A stretch of DNA of 64,000 nucleotides from Topomyia yanbarensis (GCF_030247195.1 NC_080671.1:428544539-428608538); one strand, 5' to 3'. Shown: positions 25,713 through 37,407, counted from the first letter of the stretch. Notes: a model not told the origin generated them from the letters alone. Numbers and translations are program-made.

Positions 25713-26212
25713 GGGTCATAAAATGAGAAAAAAAGTCGTTTTTTATTACTTACATCGATAAAGCTGATTTTCGTGATTGCAACAATGTTTTTTTCCAACT
25801 CAGGAAACGTGAAAAAAATATTAAAATTTAAAATAAAGAAATATGTTGACAGTCTGGATTTGACACTATAGGAAGGATTTGACATATCGAATTTCACGAC
25901 AAATGATGCCCTGTCAGAAAAAATTAGGGCATGTTTACTCGATTTTCCCGGAGGGTTATTTTTATTTGACATAAACACCATCCATTGCATATAGTTTTTT
26001 TTTCATTTTGGGTGTTGTCCTAATAGGCCAGATGTAAACAACCGCAGTTTTCCTATGTATGGTTGCCAAGTTTACATAAGATTTATTTTAAAAAACAAAA
26101 AAATCGTTTTTACGTATTACAACGAATTTTTTTTTGAAATAATGTATTATTATGTATATTGGACCTAAAATTTATCGAATGGAACGGAAAACTATATATA
26201 GCTTAATGACCC
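25713..26212. mobile_element. MITE family M500, copy 1 (500 bp)
   Basis: Ends GGGTCATAAA and TTAATGACCC. AATT lies on the left (25709-25712) and ATTT on the right (26213-26216), one mutated base. The interior matches copies 50854-51349, 60751-61243 and 62577-63077 across its length (landmarks ATAAAGCTGATTTT, TTGACAGTC, GCATATAGTTTTTTT, AACGGAAAACTATATATA). The 108-residue minus open frame is broken or shorter in the other copies, so no protein is inferred. Confidence 0.92.
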
Positions 26213-26219
26213 ATTTGAC

Positions 26220-27030
26220 ACATTATAAATCCAATTTTTTACCGTGTATGCAAAAGATGCCACATCATGTTTCAAGGACAATGGGAGAAGAAAAGGCTCA
26301 CACCAGAAGCGCCCTCAAATCAAATCATGCATTTTACATTCGACACATATTTACATTTTATGAATAAATGACAATGACGAATTAACTTTTTTGTATTTAC
26401 AATAAATTATTACGGTGTTTTGAAATAACTATCTTGATTTTCTCGTCCGAATGTAAATAGAGAAAAAAGTTCATAAAAGACGTCACGAAATCATTTTCTC
26501 ATATACAAATTTAAAATATTACAATTAGTGCAGGTAGGTGATATATTATCGTATAATCAGTCAGCATATTCAGAATAAAGCTGCCAATTGATTTCCATAA
26601 AGATTTAACAAACGGAATGGAAAAGGGACTAGCTTTTTCGATTTCTTTGTTCAGCATTCTTGCTTGGTACAGTTTGATAAGGATTGGATCAGGATATGGG
26701 GTGATGGTTGATGTTCCATATTATTAACCAATCAGTAACCTCTTATTTAATGCTTTAACCCTCCGTAAGTTGCGCAAATGTCTCACTGAACAAGCACCGG
26801 CTGGTGCCCTAAGACAATTTCGCTTGATTTTCAGAGCAGCGTGCACTCAGTGTACTAGCGCGACTGCCGGAAGTTTACTGGAACAGGAACAAGTTATTTT
26901 AATTGAGATAACACGAGTTAGTGCTGGGCCTATGGCCTTCGATTGGCATTGTCCATTCTCGTCGGTCTGGATGTTTTCATGACTGGTGGATATGTGATCC
27001 TACTTACATGTGGATTGATCAACGAATCAC
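26220..27030. other. No gene recognised
   Basis: AT-rich, short open frames only. Confidence 0.5.
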
Positions 27031-27114
27031 TATACTGCCCATGATCGCATATCAGTCCCATAAAGATAGGAAATCCCATAGAAAACGGGACAACTATGCG
27101 ATCATGGGTAGTAT
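27031..27114. mobile_element. Short hairpin MITE related to 38485-38553
   Basis: TACTGCCCATGATCGCATA pairs with TATGCGATCATGGGTAGTA, and CAGTCCC with GGGACAA. Flanking TA dinucleotides could be the target site. The core (GCATA, GTCCCAT) matches the hairpin near 38.5 kb. Confidence 0.65.
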
Positions 27115-27119
27115 AAGCA

Positions 27120-27610
27120 TTGATCACAAACAAAATGTGGATCCGTAATTTCCTTTATATTTTGGGGAACATTGTTTCTGCTCTGATAATACGGCTTGAA
27201 ATCTATCAATAACACGATTCATTAAATCTGCTTTACGTGGAAGTCCATTAGTTCACAAATAAAAAACAGTTTTGTTATTTGATCACGAACTATTAAAAAA
27301 AATCACAATATTTTTAAGGGGTTCTTTTTCTGTCTCACGAACTGGTTTCGGATATATTGTATTATTATTTGGATTACAGAAACAAAATGTATTCCAGAAG
27401 CATTAATACCCCCAGTGAAGTAACATGTATCATACGATAAACACAATTGCACCTGTTTGTGCGATAAGGTAATTTTTTGCGTAACCTTATCGCTTAGTTA
27501 TTTAAGTGCCATGAAAGTAGCACGGGACAACAATCTCTGGTTTGCTCGAGATACATGAAAGATTATATATTCAACACTAATCGCTAAAAAGATTTATTTC
27601 ACGGCATAAT
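27120..27610. other. No gene; one small hairpin
   Basis: GCGATAAGGTAA and TAACCTTATCGC near 27458-27491 form a strong small stem around a TTTTTTGCG loop. Its meaning is unknown. Confidence 0.45.
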
Positions 27611-27615
27611 ACCCA

Positions 27616-27907
27616 GGGACCATCCACAAATGACGTAGCATTATATGAGGGAGGGGGAGAATTGTATTTTGTGATGATGTGTGACGACAGGGGGGTAGGG
27701 GGTCATGTCATACTACGTAGCTTTTTTAAAGGGGAATAACTAACATCTTTTTCTATTTTTTTAAAGTTTTGCGTGTTAAAGCGGGGGGGGGGGGTCAAGC
27801 TACGTAATTACCAGGGGGTATTTACAGGTTTGTGACGAAATGCAACGATGGGGGAGGGGGGTGTTAAAAATCACTCAAAAAATGCTACGTCATTTATGGA
27901 TAATCCC
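27616..27907. mobile_element. MITE with CATCCAYAAATGACGTAGCA ends
   Basis: The left end GGGACCATCCACAAATGACG and the right end (GGGATTATCCATAAATGACG on the other strand) are inverted repeats of about 25 bp. The interior has poly(G) runs and internal CTACGTA motifs. No convincing target duplication was read. A partial copy lies at 48750-48835. Confidence 0.78.
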
Positions 27908-27961
27908 CTACGGTAAAAAAGGAAAACTTCGTTCCGACAAACCTCGCAGCTGATTCTTAGT

Positions 27962-29230
27962 CAGCCCGGGGACAACTTGACAGATAGTGCTTGTTTCATA
28001 TATGTACCACTAATTTGACGGTGGCGCTGGTATATCTTCTCCGTACGAGCACCACGAACAACGAAACAAAATAGTTTCAAGAGAAAAGCGTGTTTCGTTA
28101 CGTGTGTTATGAACGCCGTCTATGCAGCAAGAACAACATTTAGAAAAAGCGTATTCCCAAAATGTGGATAAAGAAAACAAATATTAGAGAATAAATTTAT
28201 CCCTAACTGGAAACTGTCAGCAAGGTACATAAATCTTATTATAAATTTAACTGGAAGTCGTTTTTTTCTTGGTTTTATTGTTGTGTGAAGTGTGTAATCG
28301 GTAAAACATTTGTGCTTTTTGCCCGAGAAATATGAATGAAAATCATTTTGACCAATGAATGAAAATCACCAAGCCTAAAAATTCGTGAACATATGACATC
28401 TTATTTCAAATTAATTAAGAACGTCAAGAATTCTAGAATTTAGTTTAGGAATATAAACGAAATATGAAGGATTTTCTACACAGTTAGCAAAATTGGTTTT
28501 GGATAGAATTTGTGCGCTTTTACCAGAATTATGGCAGCAAACCGGTAGTGCCCGGTTTTAGCAAGAATGCTGCCAGGAATATACAATTATGTTCAAAAGA
28601 TGTCCAAAAGATTTTGCGATGATTTTGGTACGGATCCCTTCAGAATTCATTTCGCATATTACTCAGCTCCAGCCCGGCAGAAAACTAATTGAACGGCGTC
28701 TACCAGAGGATTTCATGTTGGTTCGATCCCGAAGATTTTCGGAAATTTCAATATAAGTGGAAGTGGCTCGATTTTGAAAGCCATCTTCTTTTATTTCTGA
28801 AAATCGATTTAAAAAATAAATTTGGTGATAGAAATGCTTAAATTCTCGACAAACATATGATTACGGCCTAAAAGCCAACTGTCAAAATCCACTTTGAATG
28901 GAAATTCCAGACAAACCGTTACTAGTCGAACACAGTTCACAACAGTTTATGAAAGAGAAAACTTCTCTCTTTCGTTTACTACCAACATCACAGATTGGCG
29001 TGTAACGGTTTGTCCGGAATTTCCATTCAAAGTGGATTTTGACAGTTGGCTTTTAGGCCGTAATCATATGTTTGTAGAGAATTGTTCATTTTTAACAGAT
29101 ATAGAAAATAATAGATGGGATGCGTCTTTTTTAAATGTTGTTCCATTCGAGCCGCCATGACATCACCAAATCACCACAAAATTTACTTATGAGTTCAATA
29201 TATGGGAGCTGTCAAGTTGTCCCCGGGCTG
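27962..29230. mobile_element. hAT-type non-autonomous element, 1269 bp, 8-bp TSD TTCTTAGT
   Basis: A perfect 22-bp inverted repeat starting CAGCCCGGGGACAACTTGAC lies at both ends. TTCTTAGT occurs immediately outside at 27954-27961 and 29231-29238. The CAG start and 8-bp duplication fit the hAT superfamily. No transposase frame is visible. A 235-bp MITE (28845-29079) is inserted inside, so this element is the older of the two. Confidence 0.92.
28845..29079. mobile_element. MITE family M235, copy 1, nested in the hAT element
   Basis: Ends CTCGACAAACATATGATTAC and, on the other strand, CTCTACAAACATATGATTAC, with inverted repeats of roughly 65 bp or more. AATT flanks both sides (28841-28844, 29080-29083). 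The second copy at 48918-49152 is also 235 bp and lies in the opposite orientation. Confidence 0.9.
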
Positions 29231-29239
29231 TTCTTAGTA

Positions 29240-30227
29240 CACGGGACAAATTCAGGGCTGGTGATATGATTCTATTGACCACTAGGAATTCTTCCTGATT
29301 GGAGCCGCCAGACCAATGCCTACAGTATATCATAAAAATGCGAAAATCTTCACTTTTCTTTGAGGTGGCCTTCTCCTGGATTCGGCGTAAAATCAAGCAA
29401 TATTTGAGAATTTTCTGTGGAAAAACGAAAAGACAACAGACAACTTCTGTTTTTGATCTTTTATTCGTTATTTATCGATAATTAGAAAATGATTTTTTTC
29501 GGAAATTTAAAATATCTGCTTCAAAATGGCGGATCTCGTCGACCTCTGTGTGCGAAGCATCATCCTACTTTGTCAAGTGCGGGGCCTCTCGTAGTTAAGT
29601 GAAATGGGAAATGAATGTAATTAATTAAAATAGATATAAATTTCCTATGACTTATTCCAAATTTCTATAAATTTTGATGAAAAAAAAAACAATTTTATAG
29701 GCGTTAAAGAAAAAAAGTGAAATTTGTCTCTTTTATTACTGTAATCTCGTTTAAAAATTATATGATTAATTTTTGAAGCCAGTGTTAGGTATAGGTCAGA
29801 CTAAAAATTATATACTTAATAACATTTTTTGAATAAAGAACAATCAACATCAATACAACAAGACCTATCCTTGACATTAGTAGAAAAAACATAGTTTCGA
29901 GAAAACGCCATTTTGAAATAAATCATTTATCAATAAATGTCTTTTTTAATTTTCTCACAAAAAAATCTCAAATATTGCTTTGATTTTCCGTCGAACCCAG
30001 GAGAAGGTCCCCTTAGAATTAGTATTTTCAGCTTCATCAGGCTAAATAACAACAGTCACTTAAAGGATGTTGGCTTTGACCTACGAGGGAATTGATTTAG
30101 GGAAATATTCATCACCATATATCGCATATTACTACTGGGGGTATTTTATTTTTGCACACTGTGTGAGATATACTCTACTGGTGGTATTGAGAAACAATCT
30201 TAACTTTCAATAATTCTTGGATGGGCT
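29240..30227. other. No gene recognised
   Basis: AT-rich sequence with short frames only; no transposon ends recognised. Confidence 0.5.
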
Positions 30228-30235
30228 ATGATAAC

Positions 30236-30384
30236 TAGAGCACTCTAGTTAGAGTGCGGCCAAGACGCGTTTGACGTATCCAAACGAGCAGAAATCTGAC
30301 GTATTTCTATTGTGAGTACGTCAAATTTCATGTTCGTTTGGATACGTCATGGCCTCTTGGCCACACTCTAACTAGAGTGCTCTA
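30236..30384. mobile_element. MITE family M149, copy 1, 8-bp TSD ATGATAAC
   Basis: A near-palindrome with ends TAGAGCACTCTAGTTAGAGT and ACTCTAACTAGAGTGCTCTA. ATGATAAC at 30228-30235 is repeated at 30385-30392. It is 149 bp, the same as copy 2, of which it is almost the exact reverse complement. Confidence 0.95.
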
Positions 30385-30422
30385 ATGATAACAACCTTAA
30401 CTTTGACATAAGATGCTACCTG

Positions 30423-30571
30423 TAGAGCACTCTAGTTAGAGTGTGGCCAAGAGGCCATGACGTATCCAAACGAACATGAAATTTGACGTATTCACAATAG
30501 AAATACGTCAGATTTCTGCTCGTTTGGATACGTCAAAAGCGTCTTGGCCGCACTCTAACTAGAGTGCTCTA
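30423..30571. mobile_element. MITE family M149, copy 2, 8-bp TSD GCTACCTG
   Basis: GCTACCTG at 30415-30422 is repeated at 30572-30579. Only 38 bp separate it from copy 1, and the interior is the reverse complement of copy 1 with very few differences. The different 8-bp duplications show two separate insertion events. Confidence 0.95.
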
Positions 30572-30579
30572 GCTACCTG

Positions 30580-31500
30580 TGGAAATATGGTTATATTGTT
30601 AAGTCAATTACTTTAGAGTGTATTCCTTCCACACATCATAGCATTTGTCGTTGGAAGGCGCGTATGTTGATTATGCTTTAGTCGAAGAATTGGCTTCGCA
30701 TTTGCATTAACTGTACGAAAATCTCATTCGTTTGGTAGGCACCATCAAGTTTGCTGGAGGGCTGCTTTCATCTTCAACTCTCAATCAAACGGTTTCCGTT
30801 GAACGTGGCCGTATCGTGCTTTGCCGGTTTATAGATCCTCTTTCGGACTGGACATCACGCGTCGATTGCAGAATGGTCAAACAATCGTTTTTGGCCTTTT
30901 AAAAGAGAGACTCTGAGAATCATGTTGACCAAAACAAGGTGCCTGGTAATTTGAAGAGCACGAGGCAGTACAGGGATAACTATGATGAGCAGTTTTTGAA
31001 TGATGAATGCATGGTATGTAACTTCGATAGTAGCAATTATTAGGTGTAAGCCACACTTTATACCCTTTAGACAAGCGCCACTAGACCAAGATTATCAGTG
31101 TCCTCAACCGAAGCCATTTGAAAGTTGTTTATGCGAGTTTCCTTGTTCACGCTTGACGATATGGTTCACAAATTTCGTCCGCTATATTCGTTCCTTTTGA
31201 TTCTTGTCACATTCAGCTCATCTCTAAATTATTCATTCAAGATTGTGACGCAGGTATAAGAAATTAAATTCGACTTACATATGACGAGCCAAATTCCATC
31301 GATGTGTAGTAATTAAAGTGCAAACACAGTATACTTGAAGAATCAGTCAAAAGTCCTCACCACTAACAACGATTCCGTCACCATAAATAAGAAATGACCT
31401 CAGTCATACCCAGAATATAGAGGCGATTTTCAGCTACTGTTTTTATTTTAATTTGAAAGACAAAACAAACATACGCAATATCGTAACACCGAAAAAAAAT
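30580..31500. other. No gene recognised
   Basis: Short unrelated open frames; no domain or RNA gene identified. Confidence 0.5.
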
Positions 31501-31505
31501 AAAAT

Positions 31506-31759
31506 CTTGAGGGTTTTTTTCAAAACGTCATATCTGCAATGAGTTACTCTCTTTGTTTACTTTCTCTTCCGTTAATAATTCGGTAACTTTAACATTTATC
31601 CCTCAACTCTTTGCATAATATGCTAGTTAAAACCACCGTCTTTCGATCTGTACTGTAAAATAAGTGAAAAGTGTTATAGTGACGCCGTAAAAATCGAAAG
31701 AGAAAGTAAACAAAGAGAGTAACTCATTGCAGATATGACGTTTTGAAAAAACGCTCAAG
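31506..31759. mobile_element. MITE, 254 bp, probable 4-bp TSD AAAT
   Basis: Arms CTTGAGGGTTTTTTTCAAAA... and ...TTTTGAAAAAACGCTCAAG pair over about 55 bp, including CATATCTGCAATGAGTTACT and its inverse. AAAT is found on both sides (31502-31505, 31760-31763), although A/T-rich flanks make this less certain. Confidence 0.8.
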
Positions 31760-31894
31760 AAATATGTGAGTTCAATCGTACCTGTAAGATCCGTTTCCTG
31801 CCTTCAGAAAATCAACCTTTTGAAAGGAACGTTCAGTTATGCTACAGGCGCCTACTGCGATGGTATGGTACAAAACTAATGGCATATTCGTTTT

Positions 31895-31995
31895 TGACAG
31901 TGCACTACACCGGTGTAGTCGGTGCTACACTCATTCAAACTTGGGTGTAATCAGTCTATCTCTTTCTTTGCACTACACCGGTGTAGCACCAAGAA
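31895..31995. repeat. Inverted TGCACTACACCGGTGTAG motifs
   Basis: GCACTACACCGGTGTAG occurs at about 31903 and 31971, itself containing a CTACACCGGTGTAG palindrome. A related CACTACACCGGTGT is found in the inverted repeat at 54516-54671. Confidence 0.6.
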
Positions 31996-32253
31996 AAAAA
32001 GATGGGTGGGTAATGTCAGAGACATAACCGGAGTGAAGTAGAATACACTTTAGACCGGTAAATTCTGCTCTGGAATAAGCAATTTCTATGCGATTTTGTC
32101 GACTTTAGCACATTCATAGTTTATTTGGAGTATTTTTGGAATTATCAAGTTGACAATTTGCAACATTCTTTGAAAATATTGTTGAACTTTTATGAATGAA
32201 GGCACGCAAACGAGCGTTTGACCGTCGTCCTACTACCAGCATCAGAGAAGTAG

Positions 32254-32745
<492 letters not shown>

Positions 32746-33327
32746 AAATTGTGACCCAAAATAAACCACAAACAACAAGTTGTTTTCAGAACCAGCCAAT
32801 TATAAAGTATTATTATTATAAATGAAATTTTCCATTGCCTTACAACCTCCCTCTCCCTTTCCTCCCGGCTTGAATAACTATCAATCTTGATGATGCTGTG
32901 CGGCGGGGGCACTAGTTTTTATTATGGTGGAAAATTTAGGTTTGCGCGTTTTTCCCAAAAGTTTTTAGCTGTGTTGTTTTCAAAGAAGTTGTAGTTGAAT
33001 TCAAAATAAAATAGTTTATTTTTATTGTCAGAGATGCACCTTCCAACGAAAACTAGTCTGGCTCGCTTGGAATCGAATTGTATGGACCAACCACTGCTTT
33101 CACAAAAACTGTTATTTTCAGTAATTGAACATTCTACATTTTTGTAAATTGAATCATTACACTAACCTGTCTACAAATCACACAAATAACTTTTTTATTT
33201 TGTGCCATTCGACTTGAAAGCGACGATATTGTTCACAAGTGGCTCACTTACCATCCAACGCTCTTGGCAAGCCACTTTCTGATGCTTGTAATAAAATTTC
33301 AATTCGATTCTTTGTCGATAAATTGAT

Positions 33328-33343
33328 GGCCCTGAAAAGGGCC
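33328..33343 (-). terminator. Histone mRNA 3' stem-loop (H2B relic B)
   Basis: Perfect GGCCCTTTTCAGGGCC on the minus strand, 25 bases after the H2B stop. A purine-rich AAAGAATCGAATTGAAAT stretch follows and could correspond to the histone downstream element. Confidence 0.9.
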
Positions 33344-33367
33344 TTTTCTTTGGGCAGTGTTCGAAAT

Positions 33368-33490
33368 TTACTTGGTGCCATCGAAGACGGCGTGCTTGGC
33401 CAACTCTTCTGACAGCAGCAAACGGACTGCGGTTTGAATTTTGCGGGAGATGCTGCAAACAAACTGCTGCATGCTGATGCTGCAAACGAA
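33368..33490 (-). pseudogene. Histone H2B C-terminal fragment (relic B)
   Basis: Reads [27 protein letters not shown] and then a stop at 33368. Compared with relic C, 27 bp (nine residues near the C-terminus) are deleted between two GGTGC repeats. Upstream, the histone fold is replaced by expanded CAGCATGC-type repeats. Not functional. Confidence 0.87.
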
Positions 33491-33769
33491 CTGATCGTGA
33501 ACAGCAGCATGCTGAGTTTTTATACCTGACTACAGCACAATGTAAGCTCGTCCTTTTTTGTGTTGTCCTCAATATGTGTTCTTCGTAGCTCCACCCCTTT
33601 GTTGGTCGACCACATATTTTTGATAAAGAACAAAATTGAAATTGTGTTTCCAATACAGAGGTTATCGAACACTCACGGTAAAAAGAGTAATGTAATACGG
33701 CACTTTGGTAAAATGTTTGAGAATTGAAACCGTTTTTGAATGCGCCTAGTAAACACGAAACTGTAAACA

Positions 33770-33919
33770 AACACACAAATGATAACTTTTTATTTTGTGT
33801 CATTCTACGTGAAATCTACTATATTGTTCACAAGTAGCTCACTTGCCATCGAACGCTCTTGGCAAGCTACTTTCGGATGCTTGTAATAACAAAATGTCAA
33901 TTCGATTCTTTGTTGATAA
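33770..33919 (-). other. Third copy of the H2B 3' flank, fused to H3
   Basis: CACACAAATGATAAC, CAAGTAGCTCACTTGCCATC and TTCGATTCTTTGTTGATAAA match the H2B 3' flank of relics A-C. It breaks just before the stem-loop at ATGGCCC and continues as histone H3. Confidence 0.8.
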
Positions 33920-34100
33920 ATGGCCCGTACCAAACATACCGCTCGTAAGTCCACCGGAGGAAAGCCTCCCCGCAAGCAGTAAGCAACGAAGGCCGTGAAA
34001 AAGTGCCCCAGTCACGGTTGGCGTTAGGAAGCCTCATCACTACTGAACAGAAACTGTCGCCCTGCGAGAAATTCACAGCTATCAGCAATCGAGCAGGCCT
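33920..34100 (+). pseudogene. Histone H3 pseudogene (relic C)
   Basis: [20 protein letters not shown] is followed by a stop in place of Leu20, then ATKAVKKCPSHG. After a frameshift comes KPHHY, a stop, and TETVALREIHSYQQS. Substitutions Q5H and A15P and the two stops make it inactive. There is no H3 5' leader: the ATG is joined directly to H2B 3' flanking sequence. Confidence 0.9.
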
Positions 34101-34822
34101 AAATTGTGACCCAATATAAACCACAAACCAACAAGTTCTTTTCAGGACCAGCCAATTATATTCCAGTAAGATATAAATGAAATTTTCGTTTTCCATTGCC
34201 TTACAACCTCTTTCCTCCCGGCTTGAATTACTATCAATCTTGATGATGCAGTGCGGCTGGGCACAGGCAGTTTCCATTATAGTGGAAAATTTAGGTTTGC
34301 GCGTTTTTCCCAAAAGTTTTTTAGCTGTGCTGTTTTCAAGGAAGTTGTAGTTGAATTCAAAATAAAATAGTTTACTTCTATTGTCAGAGGTGGACCTTCC
34401 AACGAAAACTAGTCTGGCTCGCTTGGAATCGAATTGTACGGACCAACCACTGCTTTCACAAAATCCGTTATTTCAGTAATTGTACATTCTACAGAATTAG
34501 TCACAACTATTTCCAATCAGCGCAAAAATCGAAGGTTTTCATTCAATACAACAGCAGATTTTCACGTTTGAAAAAACAGGCAGCATTCTGGCCGAAAATT
34601 TTGAAACGGAGCACCTATATCGAAACGTTAGAAAACGTTCGATTTTTGTAAATTGAATCATTACACTAAAATGTCTATAAATCACAAATAACTTTTGATT
34701 TTGTGCCATTCTCGTGAAAGCGACGGTATTGTTCACAAGTGGCTCACTTACCATCCAACGCTCTTGACAAGCTGATGCTTGTAATAACAAAACTTCAATT
34801 TCATTCTTTGTCGATAAATTGA

Positions 34823-34838
34823 TGGCCCTGAAAAGGGC
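34823..34838 (-). terminator. Histone mRNA 3' stem-loop (H2B relic C)
   Basis: Perfect GGCCCTTTTCAGGGCC on the minus strand, 25 bases downstream of the H2B stop, with the same flanks as relic B. Confidence 0.9.
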
Positions 34839-34863
34839 CTTTTCTTTGGGCAGTGTTCGAAAT

Positions 34864-34980
34864 TTACTTGGTGCTGGTGTATATGGTAACAGTTTTGGTG
34901 CCATCGAAGACGGCGTGCTTGGCCAACTCTTCTGACAGCAGCAAACGGACGGCGGTTTGAATTTTGCGGGAGATGCTGCA
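34864..34980 (-). pseudogene. Histone H2B C-terminal fragment (relic C)
   Basis: Reads [20 protein letters not shown] followed by [16 protein letters not shown] and a stop at 34864, close to the normal H2B end AVSEGTKAVTKYTSSK. Upstream of ISRK the gene is replaced by repeated CAGCATGCTG-type sequence, so two thirds of H2B is missing. It is the best preserved of the three H2B ends. Confidence 0.9.
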
Positions 34981-35430
34981 AACGAACTGCTGCATGCTGA
35001 TGCTGGAAACGAACTGAGCGTGAGCAACAGCATGCTGAGTTTTTATACCTGACTACAGCACAATGTAAGCTCGTCCTTTTTTGTGTTGTCCTCAATATGT
35101 GTTCTTCGAAGCTCCACCCCTTCGTTGGTCGACCACATATTTTTGATAAAGAACAAAATTGAAATTGTGTTTCCACTACGGAGATTATCGAACACTCAGG
35201 GTAAAGAGAGTAATGTAATACGGCACCTTGGTAAAATGTTTGAGAATTGGAACCTTTTTTGAATGCGCCTAGTAAAAATGTTTTCCACTTCACTCCAGTT
35301 TGTTTCTGACCATATTTGCAATTTACGTACTGAAATAAATCATAATTTAGGGTTTAACCCAAATTGCTCTCCAGGGAGAAACAGTCCATGAAACAGAAAA
35401 TGCAAACTTATTCTTTGAAATGGTTTTGGT

Positions 35431-35446
35431 GGCCCTGAAAAGGGCC
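35431..35446 (-). terminator. Histone mRNA 3' stem-loop (H4 relic)
   Basis: Perfect GGCCCTTTTCAGGGCC followed by ACCAAAACC on the minus strand, close to the consensus ACCCA tail, 34 bases after the H4 stop. Confidence 0.92.
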
Positions 35447-35479
35447 TTTTTTATAATGATACAAGTGAGTTCTACCTTT

Positions 35480-35645
35480 TCAACTTCCAAATCCATACAA
35501 AGTGCGTCCCTGCCGCTTCAGAGTATAGACGACATTCATTGCGGTTTTGCGCTTGGCGTGTTCAGTGTAGGTCACGGCATCTCGGATGACATTTTTCTGC
35601 ACACCATCAGCATTCGTAGATTAAATTGGAGATGCATTTTACACC
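35480..35645 (-). pseudogene. Histone H4 pseudogene, C-terminal half, cut by the assembly gap
   Basis: The minus strand gives ISNLIYE (normal ISGLIYE), a damaged stretch, then [20 protein letters not shown] and [17 protein letters not shown] with a stop at 35480. A two-codon deletion (VT after KRKT), a frameshift and Gly102 changed to Ser mark it as a pseudogene. Its 5' half would lie in the N gap. H2A, when present, converges on it, as in the usual insect histone repeat. Confidence 0.9.
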
Positions 35646-36145
35646 NNNNNNNNNNNNNNNNNNNNNNNNNNNNNNNNNNNNNNNNNNNNNNNNNNNNNNN
35701 NNNNNNNNNNNNNNNNNNNNNNNNNNNNNNNNNNNNNNNNNNNNNNNNNNNNNNNNNNNNNNNNNNNNNNNNNNNNNNNNNNNNNNNNNNNNNNNNNNNN
35801 NNNNNNNNNNNNNNNNNNNNNNNNNNNNNNNNNNNNNNNNNNNNNNNNNNNNNNNNNNNNNNNNNNNNNNNNNNNNNNNNNNNNNNNNNNNNNNNNNNNN
35901 NNNNNNNNNNNNNNNNNNNNNNNNNNNNNNNNNNNNNNNNNNNNNNNNNNNNNNNNNNNNNNNNNNNNNNNNNNNNNNNNNNNNNNNNNNNNNNNNNNNN
36001 NNNNNNNNNNNNNNNNNNNNNNNNNNNNNNNNNNNNNNNNNNNNNNNNNNNNNNNNNNNNNNNNNNNNNNNNNNNNNNNNNNNNNNNNNNNNNNNNNNNN
36101 NNNNNNNNNNNNNNNNNNNNNNNNNNNNNNNNNNNNNNNNNNNNN
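35646..36145. other. Assembly gap, 500 N
   Basis: Exactly 500 undetermined bases, a typical placeholder length, so the true size is unknown. It lies inside the histone H4 relic, so further histone copies may be collapsed here. The open frames across it are meaningless. Confidence 0.99.
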
Positions 36146-37400
36146 TCGATCTGATTACCGGGACGATCCGCTGGTAGTAACGGAGTGATCACTTATGTAC
36201 ATAATGGGTGCTGTGTTTTTTGATAAGGATACTACTCACGCTCGTTCGGCGAAGGTTGCGGAAAAAAATGACTGTTAATGAATTAATTTTAGATTATAGT
36301 GTTCTCGAAAGCAGTAAGGCGAGGGTGCGTATGATGAATAGATTGCAATCCTCTTTCAATAGTCAGACATTAGTGCGAAACTGCATGTGAAATATATTAT
36401 ATAATATAACATAAATAGAATAGCGGGTAAAGTGCAGTTTAGTAGCGTACTACCAGTAAGATATGTAGGTACGTTACACATATTTCCTAGTTATAGAACA
36501 TTTCAAACTGTATTGCTCATCGGGTATAATAGTGCTATAAACGTTTTTGTTTTTCGTATCGAACATCATCACGGCGTAAATTTAATATCCGAACATCCGT
36601 CCACGTAATTAATCACACACATACCATGGTCCTCTTGGGTCCTTGGCAGAGTTCGAGTTTTATGGTTTGGTTTTCCTTTTCAGTTCGAATTGTGTATCAT
36701 TACAAGCACTACTATATATGGTCTGAAACACACCTATGCCATTTTTACTTGACTCCGAAACAATCAGGTTCCACCCTATACACATGCTATCCAACCCCGC
36801 CCTACCTACAACTACAACCTTTTTTGAGCCTTCACTCCCGACTATTTCTCGCATGTCAGTCGTGCCGTTTCTAATAACCTACACATATACCTACTACCAA
36901 AATGTACACGGATTAAAGAACAAACTCAACACCCTTGAATAAAGTTATTGTTGATTTACCGCAAAATGCACTCAGCATCAGTGTCATAAACTTGTCACCC
37001 GATCGAAGATTAGACGCGGTGCCGGTGACTATCAGTGACTACTTAGAATTATTGGGTTAGCCCCCATACCCATGATATTCTATTTGGCGTCTATAACGAG
37101 TCAAACCTGCGGTAGTGCTTCCCTGAGAGACATAGAGAGAGAGAGACTATCAATATATTTACCCACTGATCTCGCATATGCCAGGTGCCGCCGTGGAGCA
37201 CTTCGGCGCCGTTGTGGAGTACCAAGTAACTACAAACCTTAAGCCATTGCTACAATATTCGCTATACATTTACACTAATGCTTTTTTCGAGAGTTGTCCT
37301 ACTGGAGCTGTGAAGCTAGGTTCTCGGAAGCGCTCCCCGTCAGAATCACACACTACAATTGCAGACGAGACAGGCAATGTCGCGCACTAAAACACCGCTT
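36146..37400. other. No gene recognised
   Basis: Short frames only; a small (GA)n stretch near 37130-37150. No histone sequence continues to the right of the gap. Confidence 0.5.
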
Positions 37401-37407
37401 GAGGCCA

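Noticed and set aside
25664..25990. 108-residue minus frame, repeated in other M500 copies
   Set aside because: Length varies between copies because of stops and indels, as expected of a non-coding MITE.
28700..28745. B-box-like GGTTCGATCCC near 28733
   Set aside because: No A box at the right distance and no tRNA fold.
33195..33803. 202-residue minus-strand frame, with 181-residue relative at 34748-35293
   Set aside because: Reads the H2B relic in the wrong frame and continues through flanking DNA; it is conserved between copies only because the DNA is duplicated.
35420..36192. Open frames of 183-244 residues across 35.4-36.2 kb
   Set aside because: Most of their length is the 500-N gap; only the flanking histone H4 relic is real.
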